NCBI GenBank assembly: GCA_963790075.1
Contig: CAWBNG010000007.1
Span: forward strand, 248,001-312,000
Direction: 5' to 3'
DNA length: 64,000 nt
Origin: CAYOUV01 sp963790075
GTDB lineage: Bacteria > Chloroflexota > Anaerolineae > Anaerolineales > Villigracilaceae
The position numbers and the translations under genes were made by a program. Position 1 is the stretch's first letter. Every line of letters starts with the position of its first letter. The notes below the pieces were generated by a model that was not told where the DNA came from, made no database searches, and saw nothing but the letters and a program-made list of their open reading frames with translations. Shown in pieces: positions 52,258 to 60,137 of this stretch.

Positions 52258-52794
52258 TATGTTTAACCCAGCTCGCGCCGCGTAAAACTCCCCCAGAAAG
52301 CTAGATGGGTGCGTCGCCTGCAGGCGCGGCTCGCTGAAGCCCGCCCGCAGGGCGAGTTCTCGAAAAGCCGCAAACGAGAGCGGATGGGGCACCCAGCGGT
52401 TACCGTGGTCCGTGTTGTACTCCACCAGCAGCAGGACGCCGGCTGGCTTAAGCCAGGTCCGCACGCGGCGCAGCACACTCTGCTTGTCCTCATAAAAATG
52501 CAGGGAATTGGCCATCAGGGCGCCGTCCAGCGGCGGCAGAAGATCCAGTTCGCAGGTGAAATCGGCCGGCAGGATATGCAAGCTTTCCACCTCCCCGAAG
52601 CGGGTGCGATAGGCGCGCTGCAGTTCGGCCAACCGGGAACGATCGCGGTCGACGGCATAGAGCTCGGCATCGGGTCCAATCAGCTCGCGCAGCGCCAGGG
52701 TGAAGGCTCCCGACCCGGCGCCCAGGTCCGCCCACACGCCGCCGGAGGGCAAATCCGCCGGACGTAATAATGCGACGTGGTCCTTGTGCTCCAT
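52225..52794 (-). CDS. Class I SAM-dependent methyltransferase
   Basis: 189 aa. Motif I is VWADLGAGSGAFTLAL (residues about 20-35), motif II ELYAVDRDRSRL, then DGALMANSLHFYED and a LKPAGVLLLVEYNTDHG strand, as in small-molecule or protein methyltransferases of the Methyltransf_11/25 type. Substrate unknown. Convergent with the HEAT-like gene and divergent from the THUMP methyltransferase. Confidence 0.87.
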   Translation of the reverse strand: MEHKDHVALLRPADLPSGGVWADLGAGSGAFTLALRELIGPDAELYAVDRDRSRLAELQRAYRTRFGEVESLHILPADFTCELDLLPPLDGALMANSLHFYEDKQSVLRRVRTWLKPAGVLLLVEYNTDHGNRWVPHPLSFAAFRELALRAGFSEPRLQATHPSSFLGEFYAARAGLNIKDTQNTRVNP

Positions 52795-52900
52795 AGGCTG
52801 ATGGTATCACACTGTGTCATCGCCGACTTTTCTCTCGATCCTACCGCTATCCCGCATCGCAGATAGAACCGATCCGGCAAGCGCGCCAATCAACGCAATC

Positions 52901-52970
52901 ATCGGTATAATCATCCTTAGAGGAACCCATGAACAACCGTCAACCGGCCAGAACCATCACCCTGATCGCC
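52901..52970 (+). repeat. Promoter-leader-start module shared with polX (copy at 54507-54574)
   Basis: Holds a -10 TATAAT (52906-52911), leader TTAGAGGAAC, the ATG (52929) and the first 14 codons. It matches 54507-54574 with 35 of 42 coding positions identical and the leader nearly so. The two downstream proteins are unrelated beyond this point. Confidence 0.8.
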
Positions 52971-54092
52971 ATCTGCACCTTCGGACTGGAAGCCGTGGTC
53001 AAGCGCGAGATCGAGGCGCTCGGTTTCGAAAATCCGCGCGCTTCCAACGGCAAGATCGAGTTCGAGGCCGTGCCGAACGATATCCCGCGCCTGAACCTGT
53101 GGCTGCGCGCTGCCGACCGGCTGCTGCTCAAAATGGGCGAGTTCAAAGCCCTGACCTTCGACGAGCTTTTCGAGCAAACCAAATCACTGCCGTGGGAAGC
53201 CTGGATTACGCAGGACGGCCAGTTCACCGTCACCGGCAAAGCGCTCAAGTCCACGCTGGGCAGCGTGCGCGCCTGCCAGTCGATCGTCAAGAAAGCCGTC
53301 GTCGAGCGCCTCAAAGCCCATTACCAGACCGAGTGGTTTGCCGAGACCGGTCCGGCCTTCACCATCCAGGTCGCCATGCTGAACGACATCGCCACACTGA
53401 CCATCGACACATCCGGCTCCGGGCTCAACCGGCGCGGCTACCGCCGGCAGGCTGGGGCGGCCGCGCTCAAAGAGACCATGGCCGCCGCGCTGGTGCTGCT
53501 CAGTTACTACGAGAGTGACCGGCTGTTGATCGATCCGCTGTGCGGCTCCGGCACGATCCTGATCGAGGCCGCCATGCAGGCGCGCAACCTCGCCCCGGGC
53601 CTGAACCGCGAATTCGCCTCGGAGCAGTGGCCGGCCATCCATCCCAACGCCTGGCGCCAGGCCCGCAGGTCGGCCCGTAAAGCCATCCGCCAGGACCTTT
53701 CGCCCCAGCTTTACGGCTACGATATCGACCCCCAGGCCATCACCGCCGCCAAAGCCAACGCCAAAGCCGCCGGGGTGGGCGCGGATATCGTCTTCGAGCA
53801 GAAAGATGTCAAGGATCTGTGGATCGACCAGCAGTACGGCATGCTGATCTCCAACCCGCCCTACGGCATCAAGCTGGGCGAGTTCCAGGAACTGAACCGG
53901 ATTTACATTTCGCTCAATAAAACCTTCAAGAACAAAAAGGGCTGGTCGGTCTACATCCTGACCGCCGACAAGAAATTCCCCGACTACTTCAAACGCGCGC
54001 GCCCCGACCGGGTGCGCAAGCTGTTCAACGGCCCCATCGAAGTCAACTACTACCAGTACTACGGCGAGCGCCCGCCGCGCCAGGAAGACTAA
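52929..54092 (+). CDS. THUMP-domain 23S rRNA (guanine-N2) methyltransferase, RlmL-like
   Basis: 387 aa. Ferredoxin-like and THUMP domains span residues 13-165 (FGLEAVVKREIEALGF, KALTFDELFEQTKSLPWEAW). The Rossmann methyltransferase follows with IDPLCGSGTILIEAAMQARN, GYDIDPQAI, and the base-flipping motif NPPYG near residue 310. Typical of RlmL N-terminal-type m2G enzymes. Its first 14 residues (MNNRQPARTITLIA) look borrowed from polX rather than from its own family. Confidence 0.92.
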   Translation: MNNRQPARTITLIAICTFGLEAVVKREIEALGFENPRASNGKIEFEAVPNDIPRLNLWLRAADRLLLKMGEFKALTFDELFEQTKSLPWEAWITQDGQFTVTGKALKSTLGSVRACQSIVKKAVVERLKAHYQTEWFAETGPAFTIQVAMLNDIATLTIDTSGSGLNRRGYRRQAGAAALKETMAAALVLLSYYESDRLLIDPLCGSGTILIEAAMQARNLAPGLNREFASEQWPAIHPNAWRQARRSARKAIRQDLSPQLYGYDIDPQAITAAKANAKAAGVGADIVFEQKDVKDLWIDQQYGMLISNPPYGIKLGEFQELNRIYISLNKTFKNKKGWSVYILTADKKFPDYFKRARPDRVRKLFNGPIEVNYYQYYGERPPRQED

Positions 54093-54125
54093 GGGCCGCA
54101 GGGACTCCGAAAAGGAGGCATGCCT

Positions 54126-54515
54126 ATGAACCGCAGAGTCATCCAGATTGGAATCCTACTACTTACCTTCGAAAAGATGCTTCAACACCTGCTCACGGCG
54201 GTCTTTTTCGTGGTGGACGTCCCCGCTATTGGTCGCCCCGATATCGGCCCGACCTTCCAACTGAGCGATGTGGCCATGGCCGTGCTCAACCTGATCGTGT
54301 TTATCCTGTTTGGTATCAGCTTTTGGGGCAGGCTGCGAGGCAGCCAATGGCACAAGCCCTTACTGGCCGGCCTGGCGCTTTTCGATATCCTGGCGGAGTT
54401 CATCTTCCACGGCTTTTTCTTTATCACCGTATCCGTGATCGTCGCGCTCGCTTTGCTGGTGCTGATCCAATTGGACACAAGCAGCCTGCCAAATAACCAT
54501 CACCGATCAGTATAA
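54126..54515 (+). CDS. Small four-helix membrane protein, unknown
   Basis: 129 aa with hydrophobic segments at about 5-30, 50-70, 80-95 and 95-118. No family recognised. The ATG at 54126 lies seven bases from AGGAGG; another ATG at 54120 is too close. It sits between the RlmL-like gene and polX and may be cotranscribed. Confidence 0.72.
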   Translation: MNRRVIQIGILLLTFEKMLQHLLTAVFFVVDVPAIGRPDIGPTFQLSDVAMAVLNLIVFILFGISFWGRLRGSQWHKPLLAGLALFDILAEFIFHGFFFITVSVIVALALLVLIQLDTSSLPNNHHRSV

Positions 54516-54574
54516 TCATTTTAGAGGCAACCATGAACAATCGTGAACTGGCCGACACCTTCACCCTGATCGCC
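54507..54574 (+). repeat. Promoter-leader-start module of polX (copy of 52901-52970)
   Basis: TATAAT at 54512-54517, leader TTAGAGGCAACC, ATG at 54533 and the first 14 codons. Here the encoded MNNRELADTFTLIADLLEIK is a normal PolX N-terminus, which suggests this is the original and 52901-52970 the derived copy. Confidence 0.8.
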
Positions 54575-56257
54575 GACCTGCTTGAGATCAAGGGCGAGAT
54601 CATCTATAAGACCCTGGCCTACCGCAAGGCGGCCGAAAGCCTGACCTCGCTCGGGCGCGACATCAACCAGTACTGGAAAGAGGGCAAGCTCAAGGAGATC
54701 CCCGGCGTGGGACAGGCCATCGCCGACAAGATCGACGAGCTGCTGCGCACCGGGGAACTGGAATTCCTCAAAAAGCTGGAAGCCGAGGTCCCGCCGGGAT
54801 TGGCCGGCTGGCTGCAGGTCCCCGGCATGGGGCCCAAGAAAGCCGCCCTGATCTGGCAGGAACTGGGCATCACCAAGCTGTCCGAACTGGAACAGGCCGC
54901 CAAGAACGGCCAGCTGCGCGACCTGCCCGGCATGGGCGAAAAGTCGGAGGCGCAGATCGTGGCCGGGATCGAATCGCTCGCGCGCCGCTCGGGGCGCATC
55001 CCGTTGGGACGCGCCTGGCCGCTGGCCCAGGAACTGCTGGTCAAACTGCGCCAGGTCGAGGGCGTGACGGCCGCCGAACCGGCCGGGTCGCTGCGCCGCA
55101 TGCGTCCAACTGTCGGCGACCTGGACATCCTGGTGGCGGCATCCGACTCGGCGCCGGTCATGCAAGCCTTCACCACCCTGCCGGGTGTGACGCGCGTGCT
55201 CGGCAAGGGCGAGACCAAGGCCAGCATCGAGTTCAGCGACGGCCTGCGGGCCCAGGTCTGGGTGCACCCGCCGCAGAAATTCGGCACCGCGCTGCAGTAC
55301 GCCACCGGCTCCAAAGACCACAACGTGCGCCTGCGCGAACTGGCGCTCGACCAGGGCCTGTCGCTTTCGGAGCACGCCCTGACCAAGACCGATGGCTCCG
55401 GAGAAATCCTGTGCGCCACCGAAACAGAAGTCTACGCCGCGCTGGGCCTGCCCTGGATCCCGCCCGAACTGCGCGAGGACCGCGGCGAGGTGCAGGCCGC
55501 TAAAGCCGGCAAACTGCCCAAGTTGATCGAGGTCAAGGACATCCGCGCGGATCTGCAGGTCCATTCCACCTGGTCGGACGGCAAGCTGTCGATCGTGGAG
55601 ATGGCGCGGGAGGCCGCCAAACGCGGCCTGCGGGTGATCGCCTTCACCGACCATTCCGTCAGCCTGGGCGTGACCGGTGGCCTGAGCATGGAAGATCACA
55701 AAAAACAGGCCGAGGAAATCAAAAAAGCGCAGCAGGAAGTGGGCGATTCGATCCGCATCCTGCATGCCTCGGAAGTCGAGATCAAGGCCGACGGCACGCT
55801 GGATTACCCGGACGAGTTCCTGGCCTCGCTCGACCTGGTGCTGGCCTCGCTGCACACCTCCCTGCGCCAGCCGCGTGAGAAGGTCACCCAGCGGCTGATC
55901 AACGCCATCCGCAACCCGCAGGTGGATGTCATCGGCCATCCGACCGGACGGCTGATCCCCGAACGCGAAGGCGCCGACCTGGACATGGAGGCTGTGCTGG
56001 GTGCCGCGGCTGAATCCGGTGTGGCGCTGGAGATCAACGCCAGCCCTTACCGTCTCGACCTGGAGGATATCTACGCCCGCCGTGCCAAGGACCTGGGCAT
56101 CCCGATCAGCATCAACACCGACGCCCACTCCGCAGCCGACCTGGACATGCTGCATTTCGGCGTAGCCACCGCCCGGCGTGCCTGGTTGAGCGCCGAAGAC
56201 GTGATCAACACCTGGCCGACCGAGAAACTGCTGGATTGGCTGGCACAGCGCGGATAA
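54533..56257 (+). CDS. polX: DNA polymerase X family with C-terminal PHP domain
   Basis: 574 aa. Order: helix-hairpin-helix 8-kDa domain (LLEIKGEIIYKTLAYRKAAESL; IPGVGQAIADKIDELL; VPGMGPKKAALIW), polymerase palm with the metal pair in VGDLDILVAA, then a PHP domain from about residue 335 with DLQVHSTWSDG, FTDHS, ASEVEIKADG, GHPTGRL and NTDAHS. Bacterial PolX fills gaps in base-excision repair and the PHP part gives 3'-5' exonuclease activity. All metal-binding histidines and aspartates I can check are present. Confidence 0.96.
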   Translation: MNNRELADTFTLIADLLEIKGEIIYKTLAYRKAAESLTSLGRDINQYWKEGKLKEIPGVGQAIADKIDELLRTGELEFLKKLEAEVPPGLAGWLQVPGMGPKKAALIWQELGITKLSELEQAAKNGQLRDLPGMGEKSEAQIVAGIESLARRSGRIPLGRAWPLAQELLVKLRQVEGVTAAEPAGSLRRMRPTVGDLDILVAASDSAPVMQAFTTLPGVTRVLGKGETKASIEFSDGLRAQVWVHPPQKFGTALQYATGSKDHNVRLRELALDQGLSLSEHALTKTDGSGEILCATETEVYAALGLPWIPPELREDRGEVQAAKAGKLPKLIEVKDIRADLQVHSTWSDGKLSIVEMAREAAKRGLRVIAFTDHSVSLGVTGGLSMEDHKKQAEEIKKAQQEVGDSIRILHASEVEIKADGTLDYPDEFLASLDLVLASLHTSLRQPREKVTQRLINAIRNPQVDVIGHPTGRLIPEREGADLDMEAVLGAAAESGVALEINASPYRLDLEDIYARRAKDLGIPISINTDAHSAADLDMLHFGVATARRAWLSAEDVINTWPTEKLLDWLAQRG

Positions 56258-56270
56258 TTGTTCACGCCCG

Positions 56271-56675
56271 ATGTCACTTCCCACAAGCCTCTTCGAAAAA
56301 TTGAAAAGCCAGGCGCAAAAACTAAAAACCGAGACCTACGCGCTCTACCTGGCCTACCGCGATCCGCGCACACCCTGGTATGCCAAAGCCTGGGCGGGGC
56401 TGGTGCTGGCCTACGCCTTCAGCCCGCTGGACCTGATCCCGGATTTCATCCCGGTCCTGGGCTACCTGGATGACCTGCTGCTGGTCCCGGCCGGCATCGC
56501 CTTGGCGCTGCGCCTGGTACCGCCCGAGGTGATGGCCGAAAGCCGCGAGAAGGTAAAAGAAATCCACGCGCAACCGGTCAACTGGTGGGCCGGGGCGCTG
56601 ATCATCCTGCTCTGGCTGGCGCTGGCCGGGTTGGGAATTTTTTGGTTACTGAGAATTTTAGGAGTAACATCATGA
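56271..56675 (+). CDS. YkvA-like DUF1232 membrane protein
   Basis: 134 aa. The DUF1232 core is YLAYRDPRTPWYAKAWAGLV followed by AYAFSPLDLIPDFIPVLGYLDDLL, with the invariant SPxDLIPDFIPxxGxxDD. A second helix is at the C-terminus. Role unknown. It ends in an ATGA overlap with the acetyltransferase gene. Confidence 0.93.
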   Translation: MSLPTSLFEKLKSQAQKLKTETYALYLAYRDPRTPWYAKAWAGLVLAYAFSPLDLIPDFIPVLGYLDDLLLVPAGIALALRLVPPEVMAESREKVKEIHAQPVNWWAGALIILLWLALAGLGIFWLLRILGVTS

Positions 56676-57118
56676 TCACCATCCGTCGCGTCACCCCCGA
56701 AGACAAACCCGAATGGCTGCGCATGCGCCTGGCGCTCTGGCCGGATGCATCCGAATCGCATCTACAGGAAATGGATGGACTCGTCGCTGATAAAACGAGC
56801 GCCGTCTTCGTCGCCGTCCGCCCCGATGGGAAATTGGGCGGTTTCCTCGAGGCCGGGACGCGCAAATACGGCGAAGGTTGCGACACCTCCCCGGTTGGCT
56901 ACCTCGAAGGCTGGTTCGTGGATCCCGACTTGCGCCGCCAGGGCCTCGGCGGAAAGCTCGTCCGGGCTGCGGAAGAATGGGCCAGTTCCCTCGGGCTGAC
57001 AGAAATGGGTTCGGATACCTGGCTGGTGGATGAGACCAGCATCCGGGCACATTTAGCTCTGGGTTACAAAGAAGCTGAACGCCTGGTGCATTTCGCGAAG
57101 AAGTTGTCGCGATCATAA
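56672..57118 (+). CDS. GNAT acetyltransferase, aminoglycoside AAC(6')-I-like
   Basis: 148 aa. ITIRRVTPEDKPEWLRMRLALWPD, then FVAVRPDGKLGGFLEAGTRKYGEGCDTSPVGYLEGWFVDPDLRRQGLG with the acetyl-CoA loop RRQGLGGKL, and GSDTWLVDETSIRAHLALGYKEAERLVHF. The LWP start, C-x-TSPV-x-YLEG block and D-T...AHLALGY...ER-V-F end match AAC(6')-I enzymes that acetylate aminoglycosides. Whether it confers resistance or has a housekeeping substrate is unknown. ATGA overlap to DUF1232. Confidence 0.85.
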   Translation: MITIRRVTPEDKPEWLRMRLALWPDASESHLQEMDGLVADKTSAVFVAVRPDGKLGGFLEAGTRKYGEGCDTSPVGYLEGWFVDPDLRRQGLGGKLVRAAEEWASSLGLTEMGSDTWLVDETSIRAHLALGYKEAERLVHFAKKLSRS

Positions 57119-57142
57119 GGGTTTCTATATCGCTTCACATAC

Positions 57143-57176
57143 TGGTCACAGGCAGGCCTGCCTGTGACCAAGGTTT
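57143..57176 (+). terminator. Terminator: perfect 28-bp palindrome then T run
   Basis: TGGTCACAGGCAGG at 57143-57156 is followed at once by its reverse complement to 57170, then AGG and TTTTT. Ends the acetyltransferase operon, just before the PadR promoter. Confidence 0.72.
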
Positions 57177-57183
57177 TTAACGC

Positions 57184-57232
57184 TTGACAAATCATTGTTT
57201 TGCAGTATTATTACGCTATACGATATATCGTA
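57184..57232 (+). promoter_or_regulatory. padR promoter and operator
   Basis: TTGACA (57184-57189), 16 bp spacer, TATTAT (57206-57211). The perfect 14-bp palindrome TACGATATATCGTA (57219-57232) covers the start of transcription, as expected for autorepression by the PadR protein encoded next. Confidence 0.72.
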
Positions 57233-57256
57233 ATACGTTACAACGCGGAGCGCAAT

Positions 57257-57568
57257 ATGAAACTTACAGATTACGGAAGGTTCTCGGACCCGGCGCTGCT
57301 CATCCTTTCCAGCCTGGCAGAAGGACCCAAACACGGCTATGCCATGATGAGCGACATCGAAACCATGACGGGCATCCGCCTTGGACCCGGGACACTCTAT
57401 GGTGCCCTGACGCGGCTCGAGAAAACCGGCCTGATCCAGGCCCTGCCAACCGATAATCGCCGCCGTCCTTACCAGTTGACAGCCAAAGGCATCACGGCTC
57501 TGCGCGAACACCTGAGGTTGCTGCAAAAAGTCGCTGCGACCGGACTCAAGTGGCTGCCCACAGAATGA
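57257..57568 (+). CDS. PadR family transcriptional regulator
   Basis: 103 aa. Starts DPALLILSSLAEGPKHGYAM, then the winged helix MTGIRLGPGTLYGALTRLEKTGLIQ and RRPYQLTAKGITALREHL, standard PadR (subfamily with short C-terminus). The ATG at 57257 fits the family start. Overlaps the membrane-protein gene by 4 bp (ATGA), a frequent PadR pairing in which the regulator controls its membrane partner. Confidence 0.94.
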   Translation: MKLTDYGRFSDPALLILSSLAEGPKHGYAMMSDIETMTGIRLGPGTLYGALTRLEKTGLIQALPTDNRRRPYQLTAKGITALREHLRLLQKVAATGLKWLPTE

Positions 57569-58524
57569 ACCTCCGGAACTGGTTGATCCTGCTCTACCCG
57601 CGCGCCTGGCGGGATCGGTATGGAGATGAGTTCGAGGCGCTGCTCGAAGAGTGCCTGCATACGCCCCTGGATGTGCTGGATATTTTCCTGGGCGCGCTGG
57701 ACGCCCAGCTTGAGCTATCGCATGAAACAAACTGGAGATTGATGAATATGAACAACAAACTTCGCACGACAATCCTGATTGTCTTTACCGCCTATATTGC
57801 CTTCATCATCGCGGGCTTCAGCCTGGTGGCTTTTGCAGATGACAGTCCGCTGGTGCCTTTGATGCAAACCAATGCAGCCCTCTCCGCCGCCTGGACCACC
57901 ATTGAAGTCGGCTCGGTGATCGCTCTCCTGGCTGTGGTTATTGGCGGCGCGCCCCTGGCCTGGACCATCATCCGCCGCGCCGTGACATCCCAACGCAAGG
58001 ATTTGCGGCTTTTACTGGTTCCGCTGTTAGCATTCCTGGCCCTGATTTTCTACACGGCTTTCATGATTGCGGCCGCTTTTGAATGGATTCACATCCCCGG
58101 GCTTCAGCCTGTCATTCAAAACGGTGTCATCCCACCCGCAAATCGTGCCCTGATGATCGGAGAAATCCTGGTGTTTATCCTGGGTGCTATCGCCAGCGCA
58201 ATCGCAGTCTGGAAGGTCGTCTCCCGCACCGATGTGGAGCAGGACACTTTCCCGCTACCGGGAAAGCCCACCATACAGCTGTACGAATTCGCCTTCGGGC
58301 CCGCGCTGGTGACGACCAGCGCCATGTTGGTAATGTTCGCGGCAACCATTATCTGGGGCTGGCTGGCTTTTACTACCCGCCCCGACCTTTTTAGCGGGAA
58401 TATGGGGCCTTTGATGTCCAGCACGCGCGGTTCGTTTACCTTTACCCTGATCCTGATGGCCTTTTCCAGCGGGGCAGCCTGTTTCGGGTTAGTCAGAGGG
58501 CGGCCATCGCGAAATCGCTCTTAA
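57565..58524 (+). CDS. PadR-linked membrane protein
   Basis: 319 aa. The first 35 residues (LLYPRAWRDRYGDEFEALLEE) are the permease-prefix motif often seen in proteins encoded next to padR. About six membrane segments follow. No enzyme motif seen. The ATG overlaps the padR stop. A terminator follows the stop. Likely senses or exports a membrane-active compound under PadR control, but this is only inferred from neighbours. Confidence 0.8.
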   Translation: MNLRNWLILLYPRAWRDRYGDEFEALLEECLHTPLDVLDIFLGALDAQLELSHETNWRLMNMNNKLRTTILIVFTAYIAFIIAGFSLVAFADDSPLVPLMQTNAALSAAWTTIEVGSVIALLAVVIGGAPLAWTIIRRAVTSQRKDLRLLLVPLLAFLALIFYTAFMIAAAFEWIHIPGLQPVIQNGVIPPANRALMIGEILVFILGAIASAIAVWKVVSRTDVEQDTFPLPGKPTIQLYEFAFGPALVTTSAMLVMFAATIIWGWLAFTTRPDLFSGNMGPLMSSTRGSFTFTLILMAFSSGAACFGLVRGRPSRNRS

Positions 58525-58542
58525 GCCAACCTGTTTTATTCA

Positions 58543-58590
58543 AAGGCGAGGTCATGCAGTGTAACGCGGCATGATCTCGCCTTTTCTTTT
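58543..58590 (+). terminator. Intrinsic terminator of the padR operon
   Basis: AAGGCGAGGTCATGC (58543-58557) pairs with GCATGATCTCGCCTT (58569-58583) with a single G-U, followed by TTCTTTTCC. From here to 58772 I see only a possible promoter region and no gene. Confidence 0.8.
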
Positions 58591-58772
58591 CCTGTAGGCG
58601 GAATTAAATCAACGCTTGACGGGCAATGATCAGGTAAATTTGCGCTGCTGGCTGGCAAAGTGCAAAAGCTGTGCACGAAATTATGCTGGTTTTGGGGGGC
58701 AAGTTAGGGATTATTTTTGTTTATCCGGTACTGGCGTTATATAATAACAGGGTCGCGTAAATTGGAGGTTCT

Positions 58773-60137
58773 ATGCTGATCATCGTCAGTGATGTGCATC
58801 TGGGGGATGGCACCTGCGGGCAGTCGATTTCTGCCGATGCATTTCATTTATTTGCCGATCGTTTGAAAGAACTGGCCTTCAACGCTTCCTGGCGGGCAGA
58901 CGGAAGCTACCGCCCGCTGGAACGTCTCGATATCCTGCTATTGGGCGACATCCTGGATGTACTGCACTCCACGCGCTGGCTGGAACACCAGCCGGGCGAA
59001 CCCGGTTATGCCCGCCCGTGGAGCGACTCGCGCGATCCGGCCTACGCCGAGACGCTGGCTGAGATCACCCACGCGATCCTGCAGACCCACGCTGAATCCG
59101 CCAAAATACTGCGTGCTGCTGCGCAGGGAGACCTGGTCCAACTCCCCCCAGCCGACAAACACGGCCAGCCGGACGAAAAAGGGCAGCGCCTCCCGCTCAA
59201 GGCCCGGATCTACTACATGGTAGGCAATCACGACTGGTTCTACCACCTGCCCGGCCCGGCTTTCGAGGCCATCCGCCAGGAGATCGTGACCACCCTTGGA
59301 TTGCAGAACCTGGCGGGGCCGTTCGCATGGAAAGCCGAGGAATCAGAAGCGCTTTTGGAATTGTGTTCGCGCTACCGGGTCTACCCTCGGCATGGCGACC
59401 TGTATGACGCTTTCAACTACGACAGGGACAAAGGCCGTGACGCCGCCTCGCTGGGTGATGTCTTTACGGTAGAGATGCTCAACCGCTTCCCGGTCGAGGT
59501 CGAACGCCGTCTGGGGAACGAGCTCGACCCCACACTTCTCAAAAACCTGCGCGAACTGACCAACATTCGCCCGGCATTGGCCGCGCCGCTGTGGATCAGC
59601 GGACAGATCAGCCAGCGGGCCGATAGCCGCAAACTGCAAAACAAACTTAAGGCGATCTGGGACGAACTGGGCGAAGAATTCATCAACCTGGAGGTGGTGC
59701 GGACCTTCGACCGCTGGCTGGCCTTCGACAGCGTGGACGCCCTGGAACTGTTGCAAAAAATTTCCAAACGTACTTCCTTCAAAACCATCAACGAGGTGGT
59801 CAACTGGCTGAGGAAAAATATGTGGGGCGGGGAGATTTCCTACTCCCAGCATGCCCTGAAAGAGAAAGCCTTCCTGGATCGCTCAGCCAATTACATCGTC
59901 TACGGCCACACGCACCATTACGAAGTCGTCTCACTCGACTGGGTCGGCACACCGTCCACCCCGGCCAGCCAGGTCTACATCAACTCGGGTACCTGGCACA
60001 CCTATTACGACCTGGCCGTCCACCGCCCAAGACAGCAGAAATTTGTCCCCTACCAGGTACTGACTTACCTGGCTTTTTACAGCGGCGACGAGCGTTTCGG
60101 TCGCAAGTTCGAGACCTGGTCCGGAGCTTATGCCTGA
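58773..60137 (+). CDS. Calcineurin-like metallophosphoesterase
   Basis: 454 aa. Metal-site motifs in order: SDVHLGDG (Asp7, His9), LLLGDILD (58-62), MVGNHDWFYHL (about residue 150), and YGHTHHYE (about 375), so both metal sites look complete. A long insert of about 200 residues between the third and fourth motifs, mostly helical, is unusual and may carry specificity. GGAGGTTCT precedes the ATG. Ends with an 8-bp overlap into the next gene. Substrate unknown. Confidence 0.9.
   Translation: MLIIVSDVHLGDGTCGQSISADAFHLFADRLKELAFNASWRADGSYRPLERLDILLLGDILDVLHSTRWLEHQPGEPGYARPWSDSRDPAYAETLAEITHAILQTHAESAKILRAAAQGDLVQLPPADKHGQPDEKGQRLPLKARIYYMVGNHDWFYHLPGPAFEAIRQEIVTTLGLQNLAGPFAWKAEESEALLELCSRYRVYPRHGDLYDAFNYDRDKGRDAASLGDVFTVEMLNRFPVEVERRLGNELDPTLLKNLRELTNIRPALAAPLWISGQISQRADSRKLQNKLKAIWDELGEEFINLEVVRTFDRWLAFDSVDALELLQKISKRTSFKTINEVVNWLRKNMWGGEISYSQHALKEKAFLDRSANYIVYGHTHHYEVVSLDWVGTPSTPASQVYINSGTWHTYYDLAVHRPRQQKFVPYQVLTYLAFYSGDERFGRKFETWSGAYA

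Noticed and set aside
54521..56284. A 587-codon open frame on the minus strand opposite polX
   Set aside because: It mirrors the polX gene exactly, has no family-like sequence, and is rich in His, Gln and Gly as expected from the antisense of a GC-rich gene.
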